A stretch of DNA of 63,482 nucleotides, from contig CAYZWU010000033.1 in the NCBI GenBank assembly GCA_964482235.1, positions 1-63,482 of the forward strand. Direction: 5' to 3'. Positions 35,359 through 43,515 of the stretch are shown here, piece by piece. Position 1 is the first letter of the stretch. Every line of letters begins with the position of its first letter. A program made the translations under genes and the position numbers. Below the pieces are notes generated by a model. The model was not told where the DNA came from. It did no database searches and saw only the letters and a program-made list of their open reading frames with translations. The stretch comes from CAYZWU01 sp964482235 (GTDB lineage: Bacteria > Planctomycetota > B15-G4 > CAYZWU01).

Positions 35359-37518
35359 TCAGGAGAAGAAGCTCCAGATGATATCGATGTCGAAGGCGTT
35401 CAGGATGACTCCGCTCACGATTGCCAAAAGAAGCAGGGCCTTTCCCACGTCCTGCCCCCTGAGGCTGCCGAGCATGAGCGCGTTCCGCGACAGGTATGCG
35501 CTCGCCGCGTACAGCTCCTCGCCGATCAGGGTGTAGTCCGAGGTGGTGATGAAGAACGGTATCTGGGCCGGTTGGTCCGTTCCCGAAATCTGCACCGCCC
35601 CGATCGACGAACCGACCTCGGCGATGAGGAGGCTCTCGGCCTGGAAAGTCCCGAGGAGGAAGGTGAGCCCGGGCCTGTCCCGGACCAGCATGCCGTCCAC
35701 CGAGGCGGCATAGCTGAACCTGTCCGATGTCACGAAGAAGACGTCTTCGCTCTTGAACTGATCGAGCTTGCCTTCGCGGTCGTATGCGTCGCGCACCACG
35801 TCCTGGGCGGCGGCCATGACAACGGGATCGTAGCAGGGCACCAGGAGCTTCAGGTCGTTTCCGGCCGTCAGGGCCGCGATCTTTTCCAGGATGGCGAGCG
35901 ACGCGATCGTCGGCAGCTCCATGATGGCACCGAGACCCATGATGTAGTAGACCGGCCTGTCGAGCTCCACGGCCTTGCTGATCGCCTCGCCGATCGCGTT
36001 CAGCCCGTCGATCTCGCGGATGAACATGCCGGGATCTTTCCGCGCCCTGTGGATGCTGAGGAGGATCAGCCCCGTGAACCCGCAGACGATGACGAGCAGG
36101 TTCAGCTTGGTTTGATCGAACCAGTCGGGGCGGCTGACCGCCGTGACCGTGCGTCCATCCTTGCCGCCGCCTACATCGGCGGCGCCCACGGGGACGACCT
36201 GGTCTCCCATAGCGAGATCGACGCGGAAACGGTAGGGGAGTCCGTCGACCAGGTCCCTCACTTTGAAGAAGTGCCGCTCGCCGCCTGACTCGCGGAAGTC
36301 GCAGGTGTTGTCAGCCTCCTTCTTCTCGAAGTTGAGGCTCGAGGGGAACTTTTCCAGGAGGTCCCAGCTGATGTTCTTCTCGATGGAGGCGAAAAGACGC
36401 GTGCTGTTCGCCCCTGAAACGAAGAGATCGCTGAAGGCCGAGCCGGTTTTCTCGATCTGAACGTCTGCATCCTTCCAGAGATTCGCGGTCCTGTCCTCGA
36501 GCGCTTCGAGGCGGGCGGCGATGTTGTTCTGCTCCGCCTCGGTGAGTGCGGCGCGGTTTTCCGCGGCCAGAGCTTCCATCAGCTTCCTTGCCTCGGCGGC
36601 CAGCTCGCTTGATCCCATGCATGCAATGGCCGCTTCGAGGCTGTACTCGCACTGGCTGAAGGTGAGGTTCGGCCGCTCGAGCTGGGCGAGGAAATCGCGA
36701 AGTCCGGACTCGTCCCCACCCCATCTTGCGAGGGGGAGCAGGGCAAGGGCGCAGGCGTGCAGCCGTCCTGTCAGGTCTTCGGCTGGCTCGAGGTTTTCGC
36801 GAATCAAGGAAGAAAGGAGCTCGATCCGGCTTGCGAGTCCTGTCTTCTTTCCGGCAAGAGACTGCTCCCAGGATTCGAGTGCATCTCGGAGCTGACGGGG
36901 CGCCCCGGCCTCCCTGATGTCGTACCCCAGACGCACAAGGCCGACGATCCCATCCAGGCGAACCCTGCCGCCTGACTGGCGCCAATGCTCGATGAACTTC
37001 CCCCAGCCGGCCTCGACCTTGCTCGCGTCATTCGCGTGGAACCCGGCGACGAGACTCATGAGACCTTCGTACGGCCTGGGCCAGTAGATCCTGTACTCGA
37101 TTCGCGGTTCCTGGCGATAGAGGCTTTCCACCTCGTCGCGAATCCGCTGCTTCTCCTCATCGCTCAGGCCTGGTTCGAGCTGCCGGCGCCGGATCTCGTT
37201 CCTGATCATGAAGTCAGGCGTGTTCTCCGTTGGGGAGACAGGCCATGCCAGGGTGACGGACTGTCCGCGGTCGTTGGGGGTGTCGAAGGCTTCGAGTCCA
37301 GCGGGTGCTTCGAGGCTGGTCATGGCGGTTCGTGGAGGTTCGATGCTCTTGTCCGGAGGGCGGCAGCCGGTCGAGAGAGCAACCATGGCAAGGAAGATCC
37401 CGAGGGAAGTACCGAACCCGCGCAATCTGCGCCATGCCCGCAAAACGGAGGCGCTGGCGCTTTCACCAATCGCCGCAGGTCTGCGGCGGATATCGCGCAG
37501 CCTCGGTTTCTCTGTCAT
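35359..37518 (-). CDS. large exported/membrane protein with DUF6754-like C-terminal domain (gene A)
   Basis: A 719-residue protein from the ATG at 37518, which has AGGAG 6 nt upstream; the longer frame to 37617 adds 33 implausible residues. A basic leader and a lipobox-like LSTGC suggest export and lipidation. The middle has fibronectin-like and coiled stretches. After a transmembrane helix (LNLLVIVCGFTGLILLSIH), the C-terminal third contains DRPVYYIMGLGAIMELPTIA, LVPCYDPVVMAAAQDV, FQAESLLIAEVGSSIGAVQ and FITTSDYTLIGEELYAASAY. That matches my memory of DUF6754. It heads a seven-gene operon running down to 30966. No enzyme signature is visible; a scaffold for the operon's complex is inference. 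Confidence 0.65.
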   Translation of the reverse strand: MTEKPRLRDIRRRPAAIGESASASVLRAWRRLRGFGTSLGIFLAMVALSTGCRPPDKSIEPPRTAMTSLEAPAGLEAFDTPNDRGQSVTLAWPVSPTENTPDFMIRNEIRRRQLEPGLSDEEKQRIRDEVESLYRQEPRIEYRIYWPRPYEGLMSLVAGFHANDASKVEAGWGKFIEHWRQSGGRVRLDGIVGLVRLGYDIREAGAPRQLRDALESWEQSLAGKKTGLASRIELLSSLIRENLEPAEDLTGRLHACALALLPLARWGGDESGLRDFLAQLERPNLTFSQCEYSLEAAIACMGSSELAAEARKLMEALAAENRAALTEAEQNNIAARLEALEDRTANLWKDADVQIEKTGSAFSDLFVSGANSTRLFASIEKNISWDLLEKFPSSLNFEKKEADNTCDFRESGGERHFFKVRDLVDGLPYRFRVDLAMGDQVVPVGAADVGGGKDGRTVTAVSRPDWFDQTKLNLLVIVCGFTGLILLSIHRARKDPGMFIREIDGLNAIGEAISKAVELDRPVYYIMGLGAIMELPTIASLAILEKIAALTAGNDLKLLVPCYDPVVMAAAQDVVRDAYDREGKLDQFKSEDVFFVTSDRFSYAASVDGMLVRDRPGLTFLLGTFQAESLLIAEVGSSIGAVQISGTDQPAQIPFFITTSDYTLIGEELYAASAYLSRNALMLGSLRGQDVGKALLLLAIVSGVILNAFDIDIIWSFFS

Positions 37519-37606
37519 GCAGGCTCCTATTGCTGCGGCTCGGAAAGGTGAGATCCTACACCATGTCCTGCCGGAGTGAAAGCCTCGAGCCTGGCAAGAC
37601 GCTGCT

Positions 37607-38866
37607 TCATTCGGCAAGCATCTCCTCGATCACCGCGCGGAATTCCCGGCACATCTTTTCGTAGTATTCGCCTGTTCCGGGCCCGGTGAAGCCGGTGTGG
37701 ATCCCGCGCACCTTGCCGTGCCTGTCGATGAAGATCGTCGTCGGATAGGAGAGAAAGGTGTCCAGATCGGCCAGGGTTTCCGCCGTCTTCTTCTTGTTGG
37801 CCCGACCCGCGTACAGGACCGGCCAGTCGATCTTCCAGCACTTCGAGAAGGCCCGCATCATCTCGGCATCGACTGCGAAGTCGCCGGTTGCCTCGCAAGC
37901 CAGTGCCACGATCTCGAGCCCCATGGGACGATATTCCTCGTGGAGTTCGGCCAGAAGGCGGCCGGCGTCATAGCAGTTGCAGCACCACGTTCCGATGACG
38001 CACACGACCAGGGGGCGGTCCGCAAAGCAAGGATCGCTGCTCGAAACGACCTTGCCGTTCGCATCGGGAAAGCTGAAGGAGAAGGTGCCTTCCTCGTCGA
38101 CGCAGCGGGTCAGCGTCCAGGGATCGGGCAAGGGCTCTCCTCCTGCAACGGCCTTGAGAGGCGTGCCGCTGCTGCCGAACCAGAACGTGCCGTCCATCTC
38201 TCCCATTGACCTTGCCTCGGCCCGGATCAGGAAGGCATGGCAGCCGTCGAAGACCGAAAGCCGGAGGATCCCCTTCTCGAAGGTTCCCTCGAGATAGCGG
38301 AAGTCGCCCACCGTGGTCAGGATCGTGCCTGTCACCCGGATCCCCTCCTGGTCGAGAACGGCAAGGGCGCGCCATCCGTCGTCGCCTTCACCCAGAGTCA
38401 ATCCCCACTTGCCGGTCACGTCCTTGACGGGGCAAGGCTCTGCCGGCTCTCCCTCGACAGGCTCGAACCTGTCTCGCACCCCCGCATGGGCGGTGAAGGC
38501 CATCAATGAATCTCCCTCCTGTCCCCTCCGCCGCATCCAGCTGCCCGTCATGGTCCTGCCTTCGGGGTCGATGCGTCCCTCGAACCAGCAGTTGTAGTGC
38601 TCGAAGATCAACTTGATCCTATCTCCCGACACCGTGACCGAGGTGAAGGGAAGAACCTCCGCGCCGTTGCGGACCGCGGCGTCGAGCCGGCCGTCCTCTT
38701 CGTTGATCTCGATATGGAAGGGAAGCCCGCCGTCGGGCACGTCCAGGACGGTGCGCCATCTCCCGGCGAAGGGGGAGTCGGGAGCCGGGGACTGGCAGGA
38801 GACGAACGCCGCCGGGAGTACTGCGGCGGCCAGGGGGAGAAGAAGGGCGATGCGGCGGCGAACCAT
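37607..38866 (-). CDS. TlpA-like thioredoxin-fold lipoprotein
   Basis: A 419-residue lipoprotein (leader MVRRRIALLLPLAAAVLPAAFVSC, lipobox cysteine 24). Residues 30-240 are a beta-rich domain with no known name: WRTVLDVPDGGLPFHIEI, MTGSW and GTFWFGSSGTPLKA. The C-terminal 150 residues form a TlpA/ResA-type thioredoxin fold with the active site GTWCCNCYD (W-C-C-N-C), SYPTTIFIDRHGKV (cis-Pro) and ALACEATG. It likely reduces periplasmic disulfides, for example on cytochrome c or envelope proteins. The CCNC site has an extra Cys next to the usual CxxC. Confidence 0.85.
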   Translation of the reverse strand: MVRRRIALLLPLAAAVLPAAFVSCQSPAPDSPFAGRWRTVLDVPDGGLPFHIEINEEDGRLDAAVRNGAEVLPFTSVTVSGDRIKLIFEHYNCWFEGRIDPEGRTMTGSWMRRRGQEGDSLMAFTAHAGVRDRFEPVEGEPAEPCPVKDVTGKWGLTLGEGDDGWRALAVLDQEGIRVTGTILTTVGDFRYLEGTFEKGILRLSVFDGCHAFLIRAEARSMGEMDGTFWFGSSGTPLKAVAGGEPLPDPWTLTRCVDEEGTFSFSFPDANGKVVSSSDPCFADRPLVVCVIGTWCCNCYDAGRLLAELHEEYRPMGLEIVALACEATGDFAVDAEMMRAFSKCWKIDWPVLYAGRANKKKTAETLADLDTFLSYPTTIFIDRHGKVRGIHTGFTGPGTGEYYEKMCREFRAVIEEMLAE

Positions 38867-38968
38867 TTTCTCTCTCCGGAAAAGAAGGCGTCAGCCGATC
38901 AGAGACCATGTCTGTCCGCCATAAATGATCTGTCAAGCGTCCGGTGCAAGATTGAAGGCCGAAGCTAT

Positions 38969-38997
38969 TTGACAAAGAGTGCCGCGGCGAGTAAATG
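38969..38997 (+). promoter_or_regulatory. candidate sigma-70-type promoter of the selenium cluster
   Basis: A consensus -35 box TTGACA (38969-38974) lies 17 nt before TAAATG (38992-38997), a weak -10. It is 114 nt upstream of yedE in the gap 38867-39110. A short AT-rich palindrome TATGT-CTG-ACATA follows at 39020-39032 and could be the operator for the LysR-type regulator of the cluster. The perfect -35 and spacing argue for it; the poor -10 argues against. Confidence 0.35.
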
Positions 38998-39110
38998 TCT
39001 TTTTAGTATTAATTATATCTATGTCTGACATATGATGTAATGCCAATTGAATCCCCCTGTTCAACCGGGGTGGCGAGCCTCATCTCCTTTTTGTCGAGAA
39101 AAGGACTCTC

Positions 39111-40184
39111 ATGCGAAAAGACCTGCTCACAGTGCTGATCACCGGCTGCATCGTGGGAGTGGCGGCGACGATCCTGGTCCAGCTGGGCAATCCGCCGAAC
39201 ATGGGCTTCTGCGTGGCCTGCTTCGAGCGCGACATCGCGGGCGCGCTCGGGCTGCACGACTTTCACGACACTGCCTGGATCCGGCCCGAGATCATCGGGA
39301 TCCTCCTGGGAGCTTTCCTGGCAGCCCTGTTCACCAGGGAATTCCGGCCCGAGGGCGGCTCGTCGCCGGCAATCCGCTTCCTGCTCGGCATGTTCGTGAT
39401 GATCGGCGCCCTTGCCTTTCTCGGCTGTCCGACCAGGATGGTCCTGCGCCTTGGCGGGGGCGACCTCAATGCTCTCATGGCGCTCTTCGGTTTCATCTGC
39501 GGGATCTGGATCGGCGTGTCTCTTCTCAAAGCGGGATTCAACCTCGGGAGGACCCGGAAGCAGCGGATCACCGACTCTCTCGTGATGCCGGCCGTGATGG
39601 CCGGCCTGCTCCTGCTGGTGATCTTTCTTCCCCTCTTCAAGGAGGGCGGTCCCATCTTCGTCGGAGCCAAAGGGCATCCGGGCTGTGAAGGAACGGCCGT
39701 GGGCCAGGGAGTCGGCATGGCCCTTTCCCTGGGGATCGGGCTGCTGGTCGGTGTTCTCGCCCAGCGGTCGCGTCTCTGCTTTGTAGGTGGCATCAGGGAC
39801 CTGATCCTGATCCGCAGCGGTTTGCTGCTGTCCGGTTTCATCGCCATCTTTGTTGTCAGCCTTGCGGGCAACCTCGTCTTCGGGAACTTTCACCTTGGTT
39901 TCGAAAACCAGCCGATCGCCCACACGGCCCACCTCTGGAACTTTCTCGGCATGGTCCTCGTCGGCCTCGGTGCCGTGCTGCTCGGCGGCTGCCCCTTCAG
40001 GCAGCTCGTTCTCGCCGGCAACGGCAACACGGACTCGGCACTCGCGATATTCGGCATGATTGCCGGCGCGGCCGTTGCTCACAACCTGGGGCTGGTCAAG
40101 GCCGCTTCCACCTTCGGGAAAGGGGCGGTTATCCTCGGACTGGCCGTTGTACTCATCATCGGTTTTTTCAGTCGAGAGAAATAG
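39111..40184 (+). CDS. yedE: YedE-type selenium (or sulfur) transporter
   Basis: A 357-residue inner-membrane protein with about ten helices built as two halves. Each half holds a GCPxRxxL-GxGDxxA-type block: GCPTRMVLRLGGGDLNALMA and GCPFRQLVLAGNGNTDSALA. The family is YeeE/YedE (sulfur transport); this clade is linked to selenium metabolism because it clusters with selenophosphate and Sec genes. It presumably imports a selenium or sulfur species through a cysteine-lined channel. AAAGGA precedes the ATG. It heads the five-gene run yedE, yedF, aminotransferase, DUF3343, LysR, all on the plus strand. Confidence 0.88.
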   Translation: MRKDLLTVLITGCIVGVAATILVQLGNPPNMGFCVACFERDIAGALGLHDFHDTAWIRPEIIGILLGAFLAALFTREFRPEGGSSPAIRFLLGMFVMIGALAFLGCPTRMVLRLGGGDLNALMALFGFICGIWIGVSLLKAGFNLGRTRKQRITDSLVMPAVMAGLLLLVIFLPLFKEGGPIFVGAKGHPGCEGTAVGQGVGMALSLGIGLLVGVLAQRSRLCFVGGIRDLILIRSGLLLSGFIAIFVVSLAGNLVFGNFHLGFENQPIAHTAHLWNFLGMVLVGLGAVLLGGCPFRQLVLAGNGNTDSALAIFGMIAGAAVAHNLGLVKAASTFGKGAVILGLAVVLIIGFFSREK

Positions 40185-40194
40185 GAGGCAGAAG

Positions 40195-40410
40195 ATGATC
40201 GAAGTCGATGCAAGAGGGCTGTCATGCCCGATTCCCGTGGTCAAGGCGAGAAAAGCTATTGACGAAAATCTCGGCGTTGAGATCATCGTCCTCGTGGACA
40301 ACGAGGTGGCCAGGGAGAACATAACCCGCCTGGCCGGATCCAGAGGATATTCAGTGGTCTCGAAGGCCGTTTCAGACGGGTACAACCTCCAGTTGAAGCC
40401 AGGCAAATGA
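40195..40410 (+). CDS. yedF: TusA-like sulfur/selenium carrier (YedF type)
   Basis: A 71-residue TusA/SirA-fold protein (MIEVDARGLSCPIPVVKARKA) with the reactive cysteine in CPIP. It lacks the C-terminal DsrE-like domain that many selenium-associated YedF proteins carry, so it resembles the short E. coli YedF. It likely accepts persulfide or perselenide from a desulfurase and passes it on. The ribosome binding site TAGGAGG is 7 nt before the ATG, and the last codons overlap the aminotransferase start (ATGA). Confidence 0.87.
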   Translation: MIEVDARGLSCPIPVVKARKAIDENLGVEIIVLVDNEVARENITRLAGSRGYSVVSKAVSDGYNLQLKPGK

Positions 40411-41585
40411 GTGTGTCCAGCTCGAAGAGGATCATCTATCTCGACAACGCTGCGACAACGTGGCCGAAACCCGAGCCTGTCCATGAGGCGATCGATTTCT
40501 TCCTGCGCCGCATCGGAGCCAGTCCCGGACGGTCGGGGCATTCCCTGTCGATCGAGGCGGGCCGGCTCGTGTTCGGCACGCGGGAGGCCGTTGCCGGGTT
40601 CTTCGGCGTGAGCTCGTCGGATCGGGTGGTTTTCACGCAGAACGCCACGCATGCCATCAACCTGGCACTGAAAGGGATCCTCGGAGAGGGCGATCACGTC
40701 ATCGTCAGCTCGATGGAGCACAACTCGATGATGCGGCCCCTGAGATATCTCTCCGACACGGCCGGGGTGGCGGTCGACGTCATTGATTGCAGCCCGGACG
40801 GGACATTTCCCCTTCGCACCTTCGAGGAAAGCTTTCGAGAAGAGACAAGGCTTGTTGCGGTCCTGCACGCATCGAACGTGACGGGAGCCCTGCTGCCGAT
40901 CCGTGACATCGGAAAGATCTGCCGCCGCAAGGGCGCGCTCTTTCTCGTGGACGCAGCCCAGACAGCAGGAGTGTTTTCCATCGACATGGCGGAGGATCAG
41001 ATCGATCTTCTCGCTTTCACCGGCCACAAGGGCCTTCTGGGCCCCCAGGGGATAGGGGGGCTCTGCCTGGGAGCCGGCGTGGACGTGGCCCCCCTGATGC
41101 AGGGCGGCACGGGGAGCTATTCCGAGCATGACACCCATCCTGATATCCTGCCGGACAGGTACGAGAGCGGCACCATGAACACCGTCGGTATTGCAGGGCT
41201 CGGCGCCGGAATACGCTACATCAATGAAAGAGGGCTGGCCTCGATCAGGGAGCATGAAACGAACCTGACGGCTCAGCTGATCCGGGGCCTCTCTTCGATT
41301 GAGGGGATCAGGCTGCACGGTCCCTGCGATCCGGAAAGGCAGATCGGCGTGGTCTGCTTCACCATCGACGGGATCAGGCCCAGCGACATCGGATATTTTC
41401 TGGACACGGAGTTTCGGATCATGAGCCGTGTGGGCCTGCACTGCTCCCCTTCGGCTCACAGGACGATGGGGACCTTCCCGGAAGGGACGGTCAGGTTCAG
41501 CGTGAGCTGTCTCAATGAAGAAAAAGACGTGGAACGCGCCGTCCAGGCAGTGGGTGATGCGGCTACCCTTTTGCACAGAGGTTGA
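40407..41585 (+). CDS. class V aminotransferase, cysteine desulfurase / selenocysteine lyase-like
   Basis: A 392-residue PLP enzyme of the NifS/CsdB-like group (cysteine desulfurase family protein, EF2568-type). Motifs are NAAxTWPKPEP near the start, the PLP lysine in TGHKGLLGPQG and the catalytic cysteine in RVGLHCSPSAH. It can release sulfur or selenium from cysteine or selenocysteine as an enzyme-bound persulfide. Overlap with yedF and the cluster context argue for delivering selenium to selenophosphate synthetase, which is not in this window. Direct proof of Se versus S preference is not available from sequence. Confidence 0.88.
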   Translation: MSVSSSKRIIYLDNAATTWPKPEPVHEAIDFFLRRIGASPGRSGHSLSIEAGRLVFGTREAVAGFFGVSSSDRVVFTQNATHAINLALKGILGEGDHVIVSSMEHNSMMRPLRYLSDTAGVAVDVIDCSPDGTFPLRTFEESFREETRLVAVLHASNVTGALLPIRDIGKICRRKGALFLVDAAQTAGVFSIDMAEDQIDLLAFTGHKGLLGPQGIGGLCLGAGVDVAPLMQGGTGSYSEHDTHPDILPDRYESGTMNTVGIAGLGAGIRYINERGLASIREHETNLTAQLIRGLSSIEGIRLHGPCDPERQIGVVCFTIDGIRPSDIGYFLDTEFRIMSRVGLHCSPSAHRTMGTFPEGTVRFSVSCLNEEKDVERAVQAVGDAATLLHRG

Positions 41586-41588
41586 AAA

Positions 41589-41819
41589 ATGGCTCCATGC
41601 TGTGTGATTCTGTTTCACTCGACCCACCATGCCCTGAAAAGCGAAAAGGTCTTCAAGAACGCCGGGCTCGGAGTGGATGTCATTCCCGTTCCGCGGGAGT
41701 TCAGCGCAAACTGCGGGATATCGGCGTGCCTCGACTGGAAAGACCGCGACAGGGCCGAGGTGCTTCTCCTGGAGGAGAAGATCCCCGTGGAGGGCATTCG
41801 GCGGTGGGAGCGGGATTGA
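41589..41819 (+). CDS. DUF3343 protein of the selenium cluster
   Basis: A 76-residue protein beginning MAPCCVILFHSTHHALKSEKVFK with GLGVDVIPVPREFSANCGIS. This matches DUF3343, small proteins that occur almost only beside yedE/yedF-type selenium genes. The CG in NCGIS and the first CC may handle a thiol or selenol. It begins 4 nt after the aminotransferase stop. Biochemical role unknown; likely to act as a putative carrier or sensor in selenium delivery. Confidence 0.85.
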   Translation: MAPCCVILFHSTHHALKSEKVFKNAGLGVDVIPVPREFSANCGISACLDWKDRDRAEVLLLEEKIPVEGIRRWERD

Positions 41820-41854
41820 CGGTTGTTGAGGTTTTCCGGAGGTCCGGAGGATAG

Positions 41855-42760
41855 ATGAAGACCGATTTCGATCTGAAAGAGGTGGAGATCTTCTGCAACG
41901 TCGTCCAGTTCAGCAGCTTCTCCGAGGCGGCCAGGGCCATGTCGTTGACACAGCCCACGGCAAGCGCTCAGGTCGCATCGCTCGAGCGATCTCTGGGTGT
42001 CAAGCTTCTCGACAGGAAGGGGCGGAAGGTCTTTCTCACCGCCGAGGGAAAGATCTTCCTCGGCTACGCCAGGGAGATGCTGGCCCTCAGGGAGAAGGCG
42101 AAGAGGGCGCTCCACAACCTCACCGATCATGTCCAGGGGCAGCTGGTCATCGGCGGCAGCACGATTCCCGGGACCTATATCCTTCCTTCCCTTATCGGAC
42201 GGTTCAAGAACCGCTACCCGGAAATACAGGTCACCTCCATGATCGGCGACTCGAGGACGATTTCGAATGAAGTGAAAAAGGACCTCGTCGAGGTCGGAGT
42301 GGTGGGCTCCCGCCCTGCGGACCGGGCTCTCGAGGTCGAGAAGCTCTGGGAGGACGAGCTGGCCCTCGTCGTCCGGTCCGACCACGCTCGCGCCAATGCC
42401 AGAGGCGGCCTGAGCCTGAAGAGAGCGATCGAGGAGCCGTTCATCCTGAGAGACAAGGGATCGGGAACCCGCCAGGTCATGGAGCGGGTCTTCAAGACGA
42501 AGGGGGTTCGAATCAGCAGCCTCAACGCCGTGTGCCAGCTCGGAAGCACGGAGGCTGTCAAGCAGGGGATCAAGGAGGGGCTCGGCGTGTCGATCCTGTC
42601 GACGCGGGCGATCAGGGAGGAGATCGCAAGCGGTCAATTCAGGACTATCCCGATCCGGGGACTCGAATTCACAAGGTTCTTCTACCTGATCACCCATTCC
42701 AGCCGCACGCAATCGCTCGCCTGTCAGGCCTTTCTCACCTTTCTGATGACGAGCCGCTGA
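41855..42760 (+). CDS. LysR-family regulator of the selenium cluster
   Basis: A 301-residue LysR-type activator/repressor: N-terminal winged helix-turn-helix (about 1-66, SFSEAARAMSLTQPTASAQVASLERSLG-type), linker helix, and a periplasmic-binding-like effector domain from about 95 (GQLVIGGSTIPGTYILP). It is fifth in the selenium run and matches the regulator type that accompanies yedE/yedF clusters. The effector is unknown, with a selenium or sulfur metabolite a guess. GGAGG lies 9 nt before the ATG. The spacer to the next gene (42761-43044) holds a palindrome and an extended -10 promoter. Confidence 0.88.
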   Translation: MKTDFDLKEVEIFCNVVQFSSFSEAARAMSLTQPTASAQVASLERSLGVKLLDRKGRKVFLTAEGKIFLGYAREMLALREKAKRALHNLTDHVQGQLVIGGSTIPGTYILPSLIGRFKNRYPEIQVTSMIGDSRTISNEVKKDLVEVGVVGSRPADRALEVEKLWEDELALVVRSDHARANARGGLSLKRAIEEPFILRDKGSGTRQVMERVFKTKGVRISSLNAVCQLGSTEAVKQGIKEGLGVSILSTRAIREEIASGQFRTIPIRGLEFTRFFYLITHSSRTQSLACQAFLTFLMTSR

Positions 42761-42776
42761 TCTTCATTTTGAATCG

Positions 42777-42791
42777 AATTTCAGTGAAATC
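42777..42791. promoter_or_regulatory. palindromic site AATTTCAGTGAAATC, second copy
   Basis: Identical over 15 nt to the site at 22812-22826. It lies 17 nt after the LysR stop and about 80 nt before the RRM-gene promoter. ATTTCA-G-TGAAAT is a perfect 13-nt palindrome. Flanks differ between the two copies, so this is a site and not a larger repeat. Confidence 0.35.
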
Positions 42792-42857
42792 CGGCAAAAC
42801 CGCTCTCGATCGGTTCAGCAAATTTTTTTTAATTCCGGGTAAAAAAGTGCCTTTACA

Positions 42858-42866
42858 TGATATAAG
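42858..42866 (+). promoter_or_regulatory. extended -10 promoter of the RRM protein gene
   Basis: TGATATAAG (42858-42866) matches the extended -10 consensus TGnTATAAT in all but the last base. No good -35 lies upstream, as is usual for extended -10 promoters. Start of transcription near 42873 would give a 5' untranslated leader of about 170 nt, long for this genome. Long leaders are known for cold-regulated RNA-binding protein genes. Confidence 0.45.
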
Positions 42867-43044
42867 CCATCTGTTGGTTAGCTGACAGAGTAACTCTGGT
42901 CTGTGACGGTACATATCTGCATCGGCTCTTACCCGATTTTCTCCTGCGACTCTACCGACGCTACTGGCCATGACGATTGGCCGCTATTTTGAAGGGACCT
43001 GGGAAAATGTTGCCAGGTCGGATACCCACAGAAGGAGACTCCAA

Positions 43045-43362
43045 ATGGGTAAGAATTTGTATGTTGGCAATCTCAACTACGGGATCGATGACCAGACCCT
43101 CGAGGGACTATTCAGCAATCACGGCACGGTCGAGAGCGCCAAGGTCATCATGGACCGCGACAGCGGTCAGAGCAAGGGATTCGGGTTTGTCGAGATGAGC
43201 ACCGATGAGGAAGCTCAGGCAGCCATCGCAGCGCTGGACGGCCAGGATTGCGGAGGCCGGACCCTCAAGGTGAACGAGGCCAAACCCCGCGTGAATCGTG
43301 GCGGCGGCGGCGGCGGCGGTGGCCGTGGCGGTTTCGGCGGTGGAGGCCGCGGCCGGTACTAG
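43045..43362 (+). CDS. RRM-domain RNA-binding protein with glycine-rich tail
   Basis: 105 residues from the ATG at 43045 (AGAAGGAGA site). One RRM (about 2-80) shows RNP2 LYVGNL, RNP1 KGFGFVEM and closing KVNEAKP. The C-terminus is GGGGGGGGRGGFGGGGRGRY, an RGG/Gly-rich tail. This is the bacterial Rbp type (cyanobacterial Rbp-like), which binds single-stranded RNA and is often induced by cold. The frame upstream to 42970 is not used: those residues are not RRM-like. A strong terminator follows. Confidence 0.92.
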   Translation: MGKNLYVGNLNYGIDDQTLEGLFSNHGTVESAKVIMDRDSGQSKGFGFVEMSTDEEAQAAIAALDGQDCGGRTLKVNEAKPRVNRGGGGGGGGRGGFGGGGRGRY

Positions 43363-43390
43363 GAAAAACATCCAACGGATAGACGGATAA

Positions 43391-43436
43391 AAGGAAGAGG
43401 AGGCGACTCTGCGTGGCCTCCTCTTCCTTCTTTCAG
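43391..43436 (+). terminator. intrinsic terminator after the RRM gene
   Basis: AAGGAAGAGGAGGC (43391-43404) pairs without mismatch with GCCTCCTCTTCCTT (43416-43429), an 11-nt loop between, followed by a TTCTTTC tail. The 14-bp stem lies 28 nt after the RRM stop and before the convergent gene ending at 43516. Confidence 0.88.
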
Positions 43437-43515
43437 CAGCAATCAAGGGGAATCGATCACTTCGGGGGAAGAGGGTGCCAGCCGTGACGATATCGGCTTT
43501 CCCTTGCGAGCCGCC

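Noticed and set aside
39009..41630. 873-codon minus-strand ORF across the selenium cluster
   Set aside because: It is a shadow of yedE/yedF/aminotransferase; it is rich in His/Asp/Arg repeats typical of antisense frames in GC-rich genes.
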